Position numbers and translations under genes: made by a program. Below, piece by piece: positions 51,645 through 60,668 of a stretch of DNA of 64,000 nucleotides (within the stretch, counting starts at the first letter, position 1; the number at the start of each line of letters is the position of its first letter). Source of the DNA: Streptomyces fildesensis (GTDB taxonomy: Bacteria > Actinomycetota > Actinomycetes > Streptomycetales > Streptomycetaceae); contig NZ_JAAIKO010000028.1 in NCBI RefSeq assembly GCF_016107395.1, forward strand, positions 41,831 to 105,830, read 5' to 3'. The notes below the pieces were generated by a model. That model ran no database searches. It saw only the letters and a program-made list of their open reading frames with translations, and was not told the origin of the DNA.

Positions 51645-51794
51645 GGACCCAGCCTCTCGCACTTGACGCGGCATGGGGCCGGCGCGCACAGGGGGCGGCG
51701 GGCCTGTGGTGTCCCACCACATGGGTCAACGGACCAGCTGTTTCTACGGTGTGGCAGCACCCGGATAATCCGTCCCCGCCCGGAAGTGGAAACC

Positions 51795-51908
51795 ATGACT
51801 GCCCAGGCCCCCGCGCCACCCACCCCCGGCTCGCTCCGCCGCATCGTCGCCGCGAGCCTGATCGGCACCACCATCGAGTGGTACGACCACTCATCCGAAG
51901 AAAGCTAG
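51795..51908 (+). pseudogene. Truncated MHS-family transporter gene
   Basis: ATG 51795 begins MTAQAPAPPTPGSLRRIVAA and SLIGTTIEWYD, the exact N-terminus of metabolite:H+ symporters (ShiA/ProP type), then breaks off into HSSEES and a stop. The break is at about 51888. The remaining 400 residues are absent. Confidence 0.8.
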
Positions 51909-52108
51909 GACCTGCGGGTTTCCTTGATCCGGGCCGTCGCAGTCAGCACGGAACCAGCACCGGGATCTTGGCGTGCTGATCCAGTGCTGGCTGGGCCGCA
52001 CCGCAGCGTTTGCCGCCGAGCCCGGCAGCAGGCGAGGAACGATCACGGAGCGTCGGTGCCGAGGGAACCAACGACACCCGCCCGGCCCAGGGTCACCCGG
52101 CGTCGACG
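51909..52108. other. Non-coding scar region
   Basis: About 200 bp between the MHS break and the aldo/keto reductase stop. No coherent coding frame, hairpin or insertion-sequence end was recognised. It is probably the residue of a recombination or deletion event. Confidence 0.4.
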
Positions 52109-53089
52109 TCAGCTGTGGCCACGTACCGGGTGTGGCTGGTAGGGCCGCTCCATCCGGGCGATCTCCTCATCGGTGAGCGCCACGTCCACCGCCGCGACCG
52201 CGTCGTCCAGGTGGGCCGTCTTGGTGGCTCCCACGATGGGCGCGCTGACCACGGGCTTGCTCAACAGCCATGCCAGCGCGATCTGTGCCATCGGCAGCCC
52301 CCGCTCGTCGGCGACGGCCGCGACCGCGTCGACCACGTCGAAGTCGGCCTCCGTGTAGAACTTTTCGGCCAGGGCGTCGTTCCCGGCGCGAACGGTGCGC
52401 TGTTCACCGCCCCGCCTACGCGAACCCGCGAGCAGCCCGCGCGCCAGTGGGCTCCAGGGGATGGCTCCAGCTCCTTCGTCGAGGCAGAGCGGGATCATCT
52501 CCCGTTCCTCCTCCCGGTACACCAGGTTGTAGTGGTTCTGCATGGACGCGAACCTGGTCCAGCCCGCCGCCCGTGCGGTGTATTGGGCCTTGGCGAACTG
52601 ATGGGCGAACATGCTGGACGCGCCGATGTAGCGAGCCTTCCCGGACCGCACAACGTCGTACAACGCTTCCATGGTCTCCTCGATCGGGGTCTCGTAGTCC
52701 CAGCGGTGGATCTGGTAGAGGTCCACATGGTCGGTCTTCAACCGCCGCAGCGAGGCGTCGATGCTCGCCATGATGTGCTTGCGGGACAGACCACCGTCGT
52801 TGGGACCCGGCCCCATCGGGAAGTAGACCTTCGTGGCGAGCACGTAGTCGTCGCGGTGCGGGAAGAGTTCGGTGAGCAGCCGTCCGGTGATCTCCTCGCT
52901 CCGGCCCAGCGAGTACATGTCGGCGGTGTCGAAGAACGTCACGCCGGCCTCGACCGCACGCCGGACGATGGGCTCGGCAGCGTCCTCGCGGAGCATCCAT
53001 TTCTCATCGGCCGGGTCGCCGTAACTCATCATGCCCAGGCCAATCCGTGACACCTTCAGGCCTGAGGTGCCGAGCCGGGTGTACTTCAC
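52109..53089 (-). CDS. Aldo/keto reductase
   Basis: A 326-residue TIM-barrel NADPH oxidoreductase. Catalytic tetrad parts: FFDTADMYSLGRSEE (Asp, Tyr), LATKVYFPMG (Lys), YQIHRWDYETPIEE (His). The NADPH site is SAPIVGATKTAHLDDAV. GTG 53089 follows AGGGAGA and overlaps by four bases the stop of a truncated EamA transporter fragment, so it was once the second gene of an operon. It is intact although flanked by broken genes. Substrate unknown. Confidence 0.92.
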   Translation of the reverse strand: MKYTRLGTSGLKVSRIGLGMMSYGDPADEKWMLREDAAEPIVRRAVEAGVTFFDTADMYSLGRSEEITGRLLTELFPHRDDYVLATKVYFPMGPGPNDGGLSRKHIMASIDASLRRLKTDHVDLYQIHRWDYETPIEETMEALYDVVRSGKARYIGASSMFAHQFAKAQYTARAAGWTRFASMQNHYNLVYREEEREMIPLCLDEGAGAIPWSPLARGLLAGSRRRGGEQRTVRAGNDALAEKFYTEADFDVVDAVAAVADERGLPMAQIALAWLLSKPVVSAPIVGATKTAHLDDAVAAVDVALTDEEIARMERPYQPHPVRGHS

Positions 53090-53190
53090 GCTGTCTCCCT
53101 TTGATGTGTCTGGTCTTGTTGCTGGTGGATCGCGATCGCGCCGATGACCAGTGCGATGCCTGCGAGATCCTGCGGGGTGAAATGCTGGCC
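53086..53190 (-). pseudogene. 3' fragment of an EamA/DMT transporter gene
   Basis: The frame ending at 53086 reads GQHFTPQDLAGIALVIGAIA then IHQQQDQTHQRETA, the last membrane helix and tail of an EamA (drug/metabolite) transporter. Upstream sense is lost. The stop overlaps the aldo/keto reductase GTG by four bases. Confidence 0.55.
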
Positions 53191-53383
53191 GCCGTCGAGG
53201 CGTACATGCGGACCATCGCAATGAGCGTGTCCCGACCGCCGAACGGCCGGGCGCCTCGGCCCACCGCATTGCCCTCGGCACTGTGGGCGGGGCGGCGACG
53301 CTGACCCTGGCGACGTACGGGGCAGCGCAGGCTGTGACACGCGGCCGGAAGCGGAGGTGGCGCTCCGCCGCGATCAGTGGCGG

Positions 53384-53928
53384 TTAGACCAGCGCGGCGG
53401 TGCTCGCACAGGTCAAAGTGCCCGTGAGGGTGCCAGTGGCCGTGTCGGTGAGGAGGCCCCGGTGCGCTCGACGGGGAGCTTGGCGAGGGTGTCGGTGTCG
53501 GCGGTCCGGGCGTAGGTGGCTACACCGGCGCCGGAGACATCCGCCCATATGGTCGGGTTGGCGCTGCCGATGGTCATGAGTACCGACGTCTTCCCCCCGG
53601 CGTGAGAGATGAGGGCGGTGACGTCGGAGGCCGTGCTGGAGGTCGCCGTCGTGAGCAGGTCCCCGGCCGGGTCCTTGCGCCCGGCGCAGTCGACCTTGTC
53701 GAAGTGATAGGTGGCACCGCCCGAGCCGGTCACGGTGAGAGTGCCACTGCCGCCGCCGGAGGCGGCGCCGTTCGGCGCTGTGCTCTTTGCTGTGGCGCTG
53801 CCCGATGTGGTGTCCGAAGCCGTCGCGCTCCCCCTCGTGGCCGAGGACGAGCTGCCGCAGCCCGCGACGACGAGGATGGACAAGGCTCCGACCGCAGGAA
53901 CGGCGGAGCGAAGGGATATACGGTTCAT
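53384..53928 (-). pseudogene. Lipoprotein gene with 3' frameshift
   Basis: ATG 53928 gives MNRISLRSAVPAVGALSILV then VAGCGSSSSA, a lipoprotein signal with lipobox VAGC. A Ser/Thr/Gly-rich linker and a domain (TLTVTGSGGATYHFDKVDC, ADVSGAGVATYARTADTD) typical of small actinobacterial lipoproteins follow. The frame as written stops at 53413 after an odd Pro/Arg tail. One extra G in the GGGG near 53450 would instead give LLTDTATGTLTGTLTC, the usual ending, to 53384. A 171-residue lipoprotein could still be made. Function unknown. Confidence 0.6.
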
Positions 53929-54126
53929 AAGCCAGATCCTTAAGTGACCCTTGTCGGGCTGCGGCGATCATCCCACCGGAGACTGCCAGTTCTGAGAGGG
54001 CGTACTCCGAGCATTTCGCCCTTTGCCCCTTGTTCGGTCAACTAGCTTTCGCAGCGAGAGATGTGACGTTCTGCCGCGATGAGCTGATGTGGAGCCATGG
54101 GCGAGCGTGCCCCGTAGCCGTGGCGG

Positions 54127-54720
54127 TCAGGCGTCGAACGGGGCCGCGGCGACCAGGTCGAGGAAGCGCGCGTGCTGGAACAGGGCGGCGATCGTCGAGT
54201 CGGGTTTAGCCGTCGCCTGCCGGGTCATTGCCTCGCTCACGTAGGCGGAGAACCCCTGCCGGGGGTGGCGTTCGAGCACCTCGGCGACCAACGCGGGCGG
54301 CAGCTGGTCCAGGCGTAGGCCGACGACGTCCGCCACGGCGCCCAGGTGGACCGCGGCTACCTCGGGCCGGGGGTCGTCGGCCGTGCTGATCTCCAGGTGC
54401 AGGGCGATCGCGTCCCGGACCAGCTCGACCAGCTCGGGCCGCGCGCCGCGGGTGGTCAACTCCTTTGCGGCCAGCCAAGATCCGTGCAACTCGAACGGAG
54501 TAACGGGGTCGTCGTACGCCTCGACCAGAGCCAGGTCATGCAGGGCGGCGGCGATGAACAGGGCTTCCGCGTCGAAGGCGCGCTGCCGCCCGTCGAGGAG
54601 GGCGGCACCGAAGCGGTAGGTGCGGTAGCAGTGGGCCACCAGGGTGGGTGGGCAGGCGGTGTGCAGCAACTGGTCGGCTGCACGGGCGAGCAGTGAGTCA
54701 GGGAACGGGGACAGTGGCAC
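54127..54720 (-). CDS. HD-domain protein
   Basis: A 197-residue HD-fold protein. HCYRTYRFG (His, Arg), FIAAALHDLALVEAYDD (HD pair) and LVRDAIALHLEIS carry the expected metal ligands, as in small cyanamide-hydratase-like HD proteins. ATG 54720 gives MPLSPFPDSLLARAADQLLH. It may hydrolyse a nitrile, nucleotide or phosphate ester; the substrate is open. An AraC gene remnant lies just upstream in the same orientation and may once have controlled it. Confidence 0.85.
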   Translation of the reverse strand: MPLSPFPDSLLARAADQLLHTACPPTLVAHCYRTYRFGAALLDGRQRAFDAEALFIAAALHDLALVEAYDDPVTPFELHGSWLAAKELTTRGARPELVELVRDAIALHLEISTADDPRPEVAAVHLGAVADVVGLRLDQLPPALVAEVLERHPRQGFSAYVSEAMTRQATAKPDSTIAALFQHARFLDLVAAAPFDA

Positions 54721-55008
54721 GAGTGGGGCTCTCTCTTCGTTGGCCGCGGTGGCGGAAGCGGCGGCGGCACTCGGCGAGGGGTGGTGACGAGCCGTCGGCG
54801 GAAGGCCCGGTGCGGCGTTGCCACCGAGCCGAGTCCGCTGACGTCCGCGACCTCGGGCAGGCTCTGCTCGGTGTCCTCCGGCAGGCGGCGCGCGGCCTCC
54901 AACCGGACGGCTTCGATGTACGCAGCGGGCGTGCTGCTCGTGCGCTGGCGGAGAGGCACGAGAAGTGACGCATACTCAGCTGCAGCTGTTCGGCGCCGCC
55001 ACCAGCAC
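54720..55008 (-). pseudogene. AraC-family regulator C-terminal remnant
   Basis: Pieces of an AraC HTH appear in successive frames: AEQLQLSMRHFS, then RQRTSSTPAAYIEAVRLEAA, LPEVADVSGLGSVATPHRAF, and finally ECRRRFRHRGQRRE. At least two frame changes and the lack of an N-terminus show a decayed gene. Confidence 0.65.
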
Positions 55009-55040
55009 TCGAATCGACGATGCGGGAGCCACCGTGTCCT

Positions 55041-55175
55041 TCATGCGGCGATGGCGTCGACCGGGGCGGGGGCGCCGTTCATGTTGATGGCGTCGGCGTC
55101 GGCGGTGGTGGCCGTGAGGACGGTGAGCGCGGCGAGTGCGGCGATGGCAGTGACGGCGGCGGCGAGCTTGCGCAT
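55041..55175 (-). CDS. 44-residue secreted peptide
   Basis: ATG 55175 opens MRKLAAAVTAIAALAALTVL, a clear signal peptide, followed by a short tail ending in INMNGAPAPVDAIAA. AAGGG lies about seven bases upstream. The mature part would be only about 18 residues (DADAIN...). No homologue is recognised. It may be a small exported peptide of unknown role or a decayed remnant. Confidence 0.5.
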   Translation of the reverse strand: MRKLAAAVTAIAALAALTVLTATTADADAINMNGAPAPVDAIAA

Positions 55176-55253
55176 GGTGGTGCCCTTCGTCGGGGGTTGA
55201 CGGTTCGAGTTCTGCTCTATCGGGTTATGACAGTGCGTCGGCGTGGTGTCGGC

Positions 55254-55790
55254 TCAGTCGGCCGCGGGCTCTGCCGATTCCCCCACCCGGTTGACCGTGC
55301 CGGTCGCCACGTCGTAGACGAGGCCGGTCAACCGCAGGTCGGCGGGGATGAGCGGTGTGTGGCGAAGGACCTGAAGGTCTGCCCTCACCGCGGCGGTCGG
55401 ATCCGCGAGGTGTTTGGCGTCGAGCTCGTCCTCGCTGACGCCGAAGATCTGAGCGGCGAGGGCGGCGTGCTCCGGCCGGGCGAGGCGTGAGGTACCGCAG
55501 TCGGTGTGGTGCATCACGACTATCTCGACGTCCAGGTCCAGGTTCTCGACGAGGGCCACGGTCGCGAGAGTCGTGAGCGTCCGCACCACGTCCGGTGTGA
55601 CCCGGCCGCCCTCGTTGCGGATCACCACGGCCTCGTCGAGTCGCAGCCCCAGCACGTGGGCGGGGTCGACCCGGTGATCACAGCAGGTGACCAGAACCGT
55701 CTGGAGCGACGGCACCAAGGACGAGGCGCGCCCGGGGTGGTGCTCGGCGTGCGCCTGGTTCCGCTTCAACAGTTCGCCGGTGACGGTCAT
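55254..55790 (-). CDS. Beta-carbonic anhydrase
   Basis: A 178-residue Zn enzyme interconverting CO2 and bicarbonate. VLVTCCDHRVDPAHVLG (Cys-x-Asp-x-Arg) and VVMHHTDCGTSRL (His-x2-Cys) supply the ligands and the catalytic Asp-Arg pair. RNEGGRVTPDVVRTL is the conserved active-site loop. ATG 55790 gives MTVTGELLKRN; the frame is open further up but low-complexity. It is divergent from a GlxA-type regulator, with 120 bp between starts. Confidence 0.92.
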   Translation of the reverse strand: MTVTGELLKRNQAHAEHHPGRASSLVPSLQTVLVTCCDHRVDPAHVLGLRLDEAVVIRNEGGRVTPDVVRTLTTLATVALVENLDLDVEIVVMHHTDCGTSRLARPEHAALAAQIFGVSEDELDAKHLADPTAAVRADLQVLRHTPLIPADLRLTGLVYDVATGTVNRVGESAEPAAD

Positions 55791-55910
55791 GGGATGTGCT
55801 CCTCGGTGATGGGTCGGCGAACGTTGCCGTCCTTCGAGGAAGATCGTCCCTCCGTGACCACGCTCCTGCCGAGGGGCGGGATCGCCCTCTTGTGGGGGTA
55901 TTCTCGCCAC

Positions 55911-57059
55911 ATGAATCACACACCGTACCGAGTGGGAGTCCTGGCTTTCGACGGGTGCTTCGCCTCGGAGGCGTTCGGATTCGCCGACCTGCTGACCGTG
56001 GCGAACCAGGTCGCCGTGCACCTCCACGGCGACCTGGCTCCCAGGTTCGAGGTCGCGATCGTGGCCGCCCGCCGCCAGGTGACCGCCTCGGGCGGTGTCT
56101 CCCTCGGTACGGTCGCCGTGCCCGCCTCGCTCGACCTTCTCGTCGTGCCGGGCTTCGAGCTGATACCGAATCAGGACTTGGACGCCCGACTGCGCACCCT
56201 CGACAGAGAGGTCGGTGTGATCGGGCAGGTCGCCGGCAGTGGGGTGCCGATCGCGTCGATCTGCCTCGGGGCGTTCCTCCTCGGGGAGGCCGGGCTGCTC
56301 GACGGACGCCGGGTGACGACCGCCTGGCTGTTCGCCCGGGCCCTGGCCGCCCGCTACCCGCGAGCGACGGTGGACGCGAAGGCCCTCATCGTCGAGGACG
56401 CGGGGATCACCACCACTGGGGCGTTCAGCACCGCCTTCGACCTCGCTATGACGGTGATCAGCCGTTCGATGGGGGACGAGATCGCCCGGGTGGCCGCCCG
56501 CGTCACCCTCGTACCCGACGGCCGCACCAGCCAGGCGCCCTACGTGGACGAGGCAATCTCGGCGGCACCCGGTCGGCAGTTCTCCGGCGACGTGAAGCGG
56601 TGGCTCGAGGCCCGGACCTCGCAGCCCTACAGCCTGTCCGAGCTGGCGGCGGCCTTCCACGTGAGCACCAGGACGATGCTGCGACGCTTCCGGGCCGAGA
56701 CCGGCGAGAGCCCGCTCAGCCATCTCCAGTGCGTACGCATCGGCACGGCGAAGGCCCTCCTCGAAACCTCCGACCTGCGCCTTTCGGACGTCATGTCGAG
56801 GGTCGGCTATCTCGACCAGGGCACGTTTCGGCGCCTGTTCACGTCGCACACCGGTATGAGCCCGGCCGAGTATCGCGGCCAGTTCCGGAGAGGCCCGGGT
56901 CGTGTACGAGCAAGCTGTCGCGGTTCTGAAGGTGACGTCACAGCGACCCGCCCGGCGACGCCGGAGGGCCGTCGCTCGGCACGCCAAGAGCGGCAGCCGG
57001 CCACCACCCAAGCCGTCCAAAGCAGCCCGACACCTCATCCCCTCCGCGGAGTTGGCTGA
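55911..57059 (+). CDS. GlxA-type transcriptional regulator (DJ-1/PfpI plus AraC HTH)
   Basis: A 382-residue regulator. Residues 8-175 are a DJ-1/PfpI domain (VGVLAFDGCFASEAFGFADLL; IASICLGAFLLGEAGLLDGR with the nucleophile-elbow Cys). Residues 225-320 are an AraC HTH (YSLSELAAAFHVSTRTMLRRF; LRLSDVMSRVGYLDQGTFRRLF). The C-terminal 60 residues are a disordered Arg/Pro tail. ATG 55911 was chosen from domain position. Divergence from the carbonic anhydrase gene suggests it controls that gene. The ligand is unknown. Confidence 0.92.
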   Translation: MNHTPYRVGVLAFDGCFASEAFGFADLLTVANQVAVHLHGDLAPRFEVAIVAARRQVTASGGVSLGTVAVPASLDLLVVPGFELIPNQDLDARLRTLDREVGVIGQVAGSGVPIASICLGAFLLGEAGLLDGRRVTTAWLFARALAARYPRATVDAKALIVEDAGITTTGAFSTAFDLAMTVISRSMGDEIARVAARVTLVPDGRTSQAPYVDEAISAAPGRQFSGDVKRWLEARTSQPYSLSELAAAFHVSTRTMLRRFRAETGESPLSHLQCVRIGTAKALLETSDLRLSDVMSRVGYLDQGTFRRLFTSHTGMSPAEYRGQFRRGPGRVRASCRGSEGDVTATRPATPEGRRSARQERQPATTQAVQSSPTPHPLRGVG

Positions 57060-57139
57060 TCCAATTGATCGTCAAACGCCCGGTGTTACAGGTACGGTCT
57101 TGCGCTGTCGGGGGGACGGACGAGGGGAGCGTGCTGGGT

Positions 57140-58891
57140 ATGGGGCCATTGGCGGCGGATGATCCTGAGAGAATCGGTGACTACAGGTTGCTGCGTCGGC
57201 TCGGCGCGGGTGGCATGGGGCGGGTGTATCTCGGGCGGACGGCCGGGGGCCGGACGGTCGCCGTCAAGGTGGTGCACAGCGACTTCGCCGCCGACGCCGA
57301 GTTCCGGGCCCGATTCCGTCAGGAGGTCGCGGCAGCCCGGCTGGTGGGCGGTCAGTGGACGGCCCCCGTGCTGGATGCCGACACCGAGAGTGAGCGCCCC
57401 TGGGTGGCCACCGGCTACGTTGCCGGGCCCGCACTCGGCGAGGCGGTACGGGAGTTCGGGCCGCTGCCGGCCCGGTCCGTCCGCACGCTCGGCGCCGGGC
57501 TTGTCGAAGCTCTGGCGGCGGTGCACGGGCTGGGGCTGGTGCACCGGGATCTCAAGCCGTCAAATGTGATACTGGCCCTGGACGGGCCGCGTCTGATCGA
57601 CTTCGGTATCACCCGGGCACTGGATGCCGCCACCACGCTCACCCGGACCGGCTTCGTGGTCGGCTCGCCGGGTTTCATGTCGCCCGAGCAGGCACAGGGC
57701 CGGCCGGCCGGGCCGCCCAGCGACGTCTTCTCGCTGGGCGCGGTCCTGGCCTTCGCGGCTACCGGCATCTCTCCGTTCGGGGAGGGCCTGAGTGCGGCCG
57801 TGCTGCTGTACCGCGTGCTGCACGAGGAACCAGAGCTGGGCGGTCTCGACGGAGATTTGCGCGACCTCGTCCTGGACTGCTTGGCCAAGGGCCCCGGCGA
57901 CCGGCCGACGCCGGCGCAGTTGCGGGAGCGCCTTGAGAGCGGCGGGTCCGGCACCCTGCGACTGGGCCAGGACGGATGGCTGCCGGCTGCGATATCCGGC
58001 TCGTTGGCGCGGTTGGCCGTCGAGCTGCTGGATCTCGATACGGGCCTGAGCGTAAACGGCGTCGGCGCGGCGGCAGGAGCGGAGTCCGGACCGTTGTCGG
58101 CAAGCAGTGTGCTGCCCACCGGGTGGACGTTGACGGGGCCTCAGCTGTTGACGCAGCCTCAGCCGAAAGTCCAGGTGGGGGCGCCCTCTCAGCCGCAAAC
58201 GCCACCGACACTGCCGACACCACCTCAGCCGCAGACGCCACCGCAGGTGTGGCCACCGGCCCAGCAGGCTGGTCCGAGTACGCCGCTGTATGCCCAGGCC
58301 GGCCCCCATCCGAAGCCTTGGCCGCAAGGGACATCTCCCCGCCGAAGCCGGAGCGGTGCGATGATCGCAGGTATCGCCGCGCTGTCAGTGGCAGCCTCCG
58401 TCGCTCTGACGCTGTGGCTGTCGGGTAGCTGGCCGGGCGCCGGGGATGGGAACTCGCAGGTGCCGGGCGCGGCACCGGGCCAGTCGTCCGGCGCCTCGAA
58501 ATCCTCCGGCAAGCCGCCGGGCCAACCCGCGCCGCAGACCTCGCAACCGGCCGCCGGCATCCCGGCCGCTCTTGTCGGGACCTGGCAGGGGACGCTGAGC
58601 GCTACGCAGTCCGGAGTGACCATGACGTACCGCATCGAGCTCACACAAGGCAACACAGGCGAAACGATCGGCCATTCCAGCAGCACCTTCGACAGCCTCG
58701 GCTTCCAGTGCGCCGGAGCAGACGTCCTGGTCTCCGCGTCGACCAGATCGATTACGGCGACTGAGTCGTCGGTCAGTACCAATACCCTCTGCGACGCTCG
58801 GCCGGTACAGGTGACCTTCAGACTGAACACCAGCGGCAGCCTGCAGGCGACCGCACCAGGAGTGAGCGGCGAACTCACCAAGCAGGGCTAA
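57140..58891 (+). CDS. Membrane Ser/Thr protein kinase
   Basis: A 583-residue PknB-like kinase. Gly loop GAGGMGRV (about 22-29), Lys43 in AVKVVHS, HRDLKPSNV, IDFGITRAL and SPGFMSPEQAQG are intact. A Pro/Gln-rich linker (about 345-400) precedes one membrane helix (MIAGIAALSVAASVALTLWL, about 408-428). The extracellular part (465-583) is Ser/Gly-rich, then a beta-rich domain with two Cys (FQCAG, NTLCD) that may sense ligands. ATG 57140 was chosen; GTG 57131 and ATG 57065 are alternatives. No partner gene is adjacent. Confidence 0.9.
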   Translation: MGPLAADDPERIGDYRLLRRLGAGGMGRVYLGRTAGGRTVAVKVVHSDFAADAEFRARFRQEVAAARLVGGQWTAPVLDADTESERPWVATGYVAGPALGEAVREFGPLPARSVRTLGAGLVEALAAVHGLGLVHRDLKPSNVILALDGPRLIDFGITRALDAATTLTRTGFVVGSPGFMSPEQAQGRPAGPPSDVFSLGAVLAFAATGISPFGEGLSAAVLLYRVLHEEPELGGLDGDLRDLVLDCLAKGPGDRPTPAQLRERLESGGSGTLRLGQDGWLPAAISGSLARLAVELLDLDTGLSVNGVGAAAGAESGPLSASSVLPTGWTLTGPQLLTQPQPKVQVGAPSQPQTPPTLPTPPQPQTPPQVWPPAQQAGPSTPLYAQAGPHPKPWPQGTSPRRSRSGAMIAGIAALSVAASVALTLWLSGSWPGAGDGNSQVPGAAPGQSSGASKSSGKPPGQPAPQTSQPAAGIPAALVGTWQGTLSATQSGVTMTYRIELTQGNTGETIGHSSSTFDSLGFQCAGADVLVSASTRSITATESSVSTNTLCDARPVQVTFRLNTSGSLQATAPGVSGELTKQG

Positions 58892-59231
58892 GCCGTTTCT
58901 GATGGCTCTTGGCCAGGCGCGAAGCCGGTCCGGTGACACTCCGCGAGCCACCTCGTGAGGCGCGGGCTGCCTCATCGGACGCACCCGCGCCAGCGCGAGG
59001 ACGGTTTCAAGAGCGGTCAGAAGCGCTCTGGCCTTTCCCTTCAATGGGCCACGCGCTACCCTCGATCGTTCATGAGTCCTCGTCAGTTTGTTGACGGGGA
59101 CTCTGCGGTTATGTGGTGCGGTCTTTCCGGGGCCGGGCCAGGTTGAGGGCCCGGTTGTCGCGTCGGGTGTGCGCCGGGTTCCACTTTCCGGGGGCGGTAC
59201 TGCGGGTTGTTGGGGTGGTCGAAGTGGCTGG
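58892..59231. other. Gene-free stretch with insertion-sequence end
   Basis: No coding frame is convincing. CCTCGATCGTTCATGA at 59060-59075 looks like an IS1380-type terminal repeat (from memory of the family). A hairpin at 59075-59102 (AGTCCTCGTCA with TGACGGGGACT) may terminate transcription from either side. Confidence 0.4.
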
Positions 59232-60327
59232 TCAGCCGGGGTTCGGCAGGCTTTGCAGCTGGTCGATCGCTCGGGTGATGATGTCGGTCCAGGGCCATCG
59301 GGCGGTGAAGCGAAGCCAGCGGCGGCGGCGGCCGGTGGTAACGAGTCGGGCGGCAGCGGAGAACAGGCACAGGCGGAGTTTCTTGGGCTCCCAGCTGCGG
59401 GTTTGGCTGGTCAGGGCGAGCATCGGCATCCATGCGAGGAGGTCGAGTGCGAGGGAGATGATCTCCAGCCAGATCTGGTTCTGCGCGGTCTGGTGCAGGA
59501 GGAGGTTGCGTAGGCCGGTGTCGCGGGCGTTGCGGATGCGGTCCTCGCATCGGGCCCGGCGGCGGTGGTGGAGTTCGAGGTCGGCGAGCTGGCCGCCTTG
59601 GGTGTTGGTCGCGAAGCAGGTGAGGCGGCTGCCGTCGATGTCGGTGAAGCGGAGTTGGGTGCCGGGGTGGGGTCGTTTCTTGCGGACGATCAGCCGCATG
59701 CCCTTGGGCCAGGAGGAGAGGTCGGGCATGTCGGTGATCTCCGCGATCCAGGCGCCGGGGCGGTTCGATGCCGTCGGAGTCGTAGGCCGGCGTCCAGGCC
59801 CGTTTCGGGATGCTCAGGACGGCGTGGTGGATGGTGTCGGTGATGGTCATTCCGACGGAATACGAGAGCCATCGGCCCCGGCGGGAGAGCCAGTCAAGGA
59901 AGGCATGGGTGCCGTCGGCGGAGTCGGTGCGGATCAGTGTCTGCCGTCCTTGCCGCAGGGCTTTGGGCAGTTGGGCCAGCGCGAGCTGGGTGGTGGTGAT
60001 GTGGTCGGCGGCAGTGTTGGAGCCGGCGTTGCCGGGCCGCAGCAGGGCGGCCACCAGCTCCCCGGAACCGGATAGGCCGCGGTCGACGAACGCGACGAAC
60101 GGATGATGCCCGAAGCTCGTCTTCCAGGTTGCGGTGGCGTCCTGTTTCTCGGAGTGCGCAAGTACCAGTACGCCGTCGATGTTCACGATCACGTGGCCGT
60201 CGGCGGCCGGGTTGGCAGCTGCGGCCAACTCCCAGACCCGCTTCCTCACTTCGGCTCGCGCCGAGCGGATCGCCGTGAGGGCTTTCGGCCCGGCCCCGGC
60301 AAGAACTCGTAGCGCTGGAGCCGTCAT
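59060..60327. mobile_element. IS1380-like insertion sequence remnant
   Basis: Comprises the broken transposase and a possible terminal repeat at 59060. No matching inverted repeat was found on the 60.3-60.7 kb side, so that end was lost, possibly when the adjoining integrase element was fused to it. Confidence 0.6.
59232..60327 (-). pseudogene. IS1380-family transposase, frameshifted and 5'-truncated
   Basis: From 60327 the frame reads TAIRSARAEVRKRVWELAAA, VIVNIDGVLVLAHSEKQDAT, LLRPGNAGSNTAADH and LIRTDSADGTHAFLDWLSRR, typical of IS1380 DDE transposases. At about 59757 (a run of four C) sense moves to another frame (GAWIAEITDMPDLSSWPKGM, FTDIDGSRLTCFATNTQGGQ, WPWTDIITRAIDQLQSLPNP) ending at 59232. 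One C too many explains the shift. About 85 N-terminal residues and the 5' terminal repeat are missing. It is inactive as written. Confidence 0.85.
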
Positions 60328-60668
60328 TGTGTTCGGGGTGCAGCTCAGTCATAGCCGAGACCGCCGCGTGACGCTGAGCGCGCACACCTTCCGGCCGTTC
60401 AACGACCACACGATGATCCTGGCCCGCATAGACAGCGAGGAAGCGCACTTCGCCGGCCAGGCCGCCCACGCCCCCTGCACGACCACGAGGTCACCGTCAC
60501 GATCACCGCCGAGCTGCAAGAAGACATCGACACCGTGCACGGCTCGACTGCCTCCAGACGGGCAATCGGGCGCCGAGGCCATCCGCGGCCAGGGACAGGG
60601 CGCCGGCCCCGACGGGCAGTCCGGCCAGCCGGGAGCAGACGAACTCCAGCAGCACGGTCGCGTCAATC
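60328..60668. other. Unassigned stretch between two mobile elements
   Basis: No complete gene. One forward frame has LHDHEVTVTITAELQEDIDT at about 60474-60533, which looks like a piece of a real protein but matches nothing I recognise. The expected first recombinase (TnpA) of a Tn554-like unit is absent. Confidence 0.35.
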
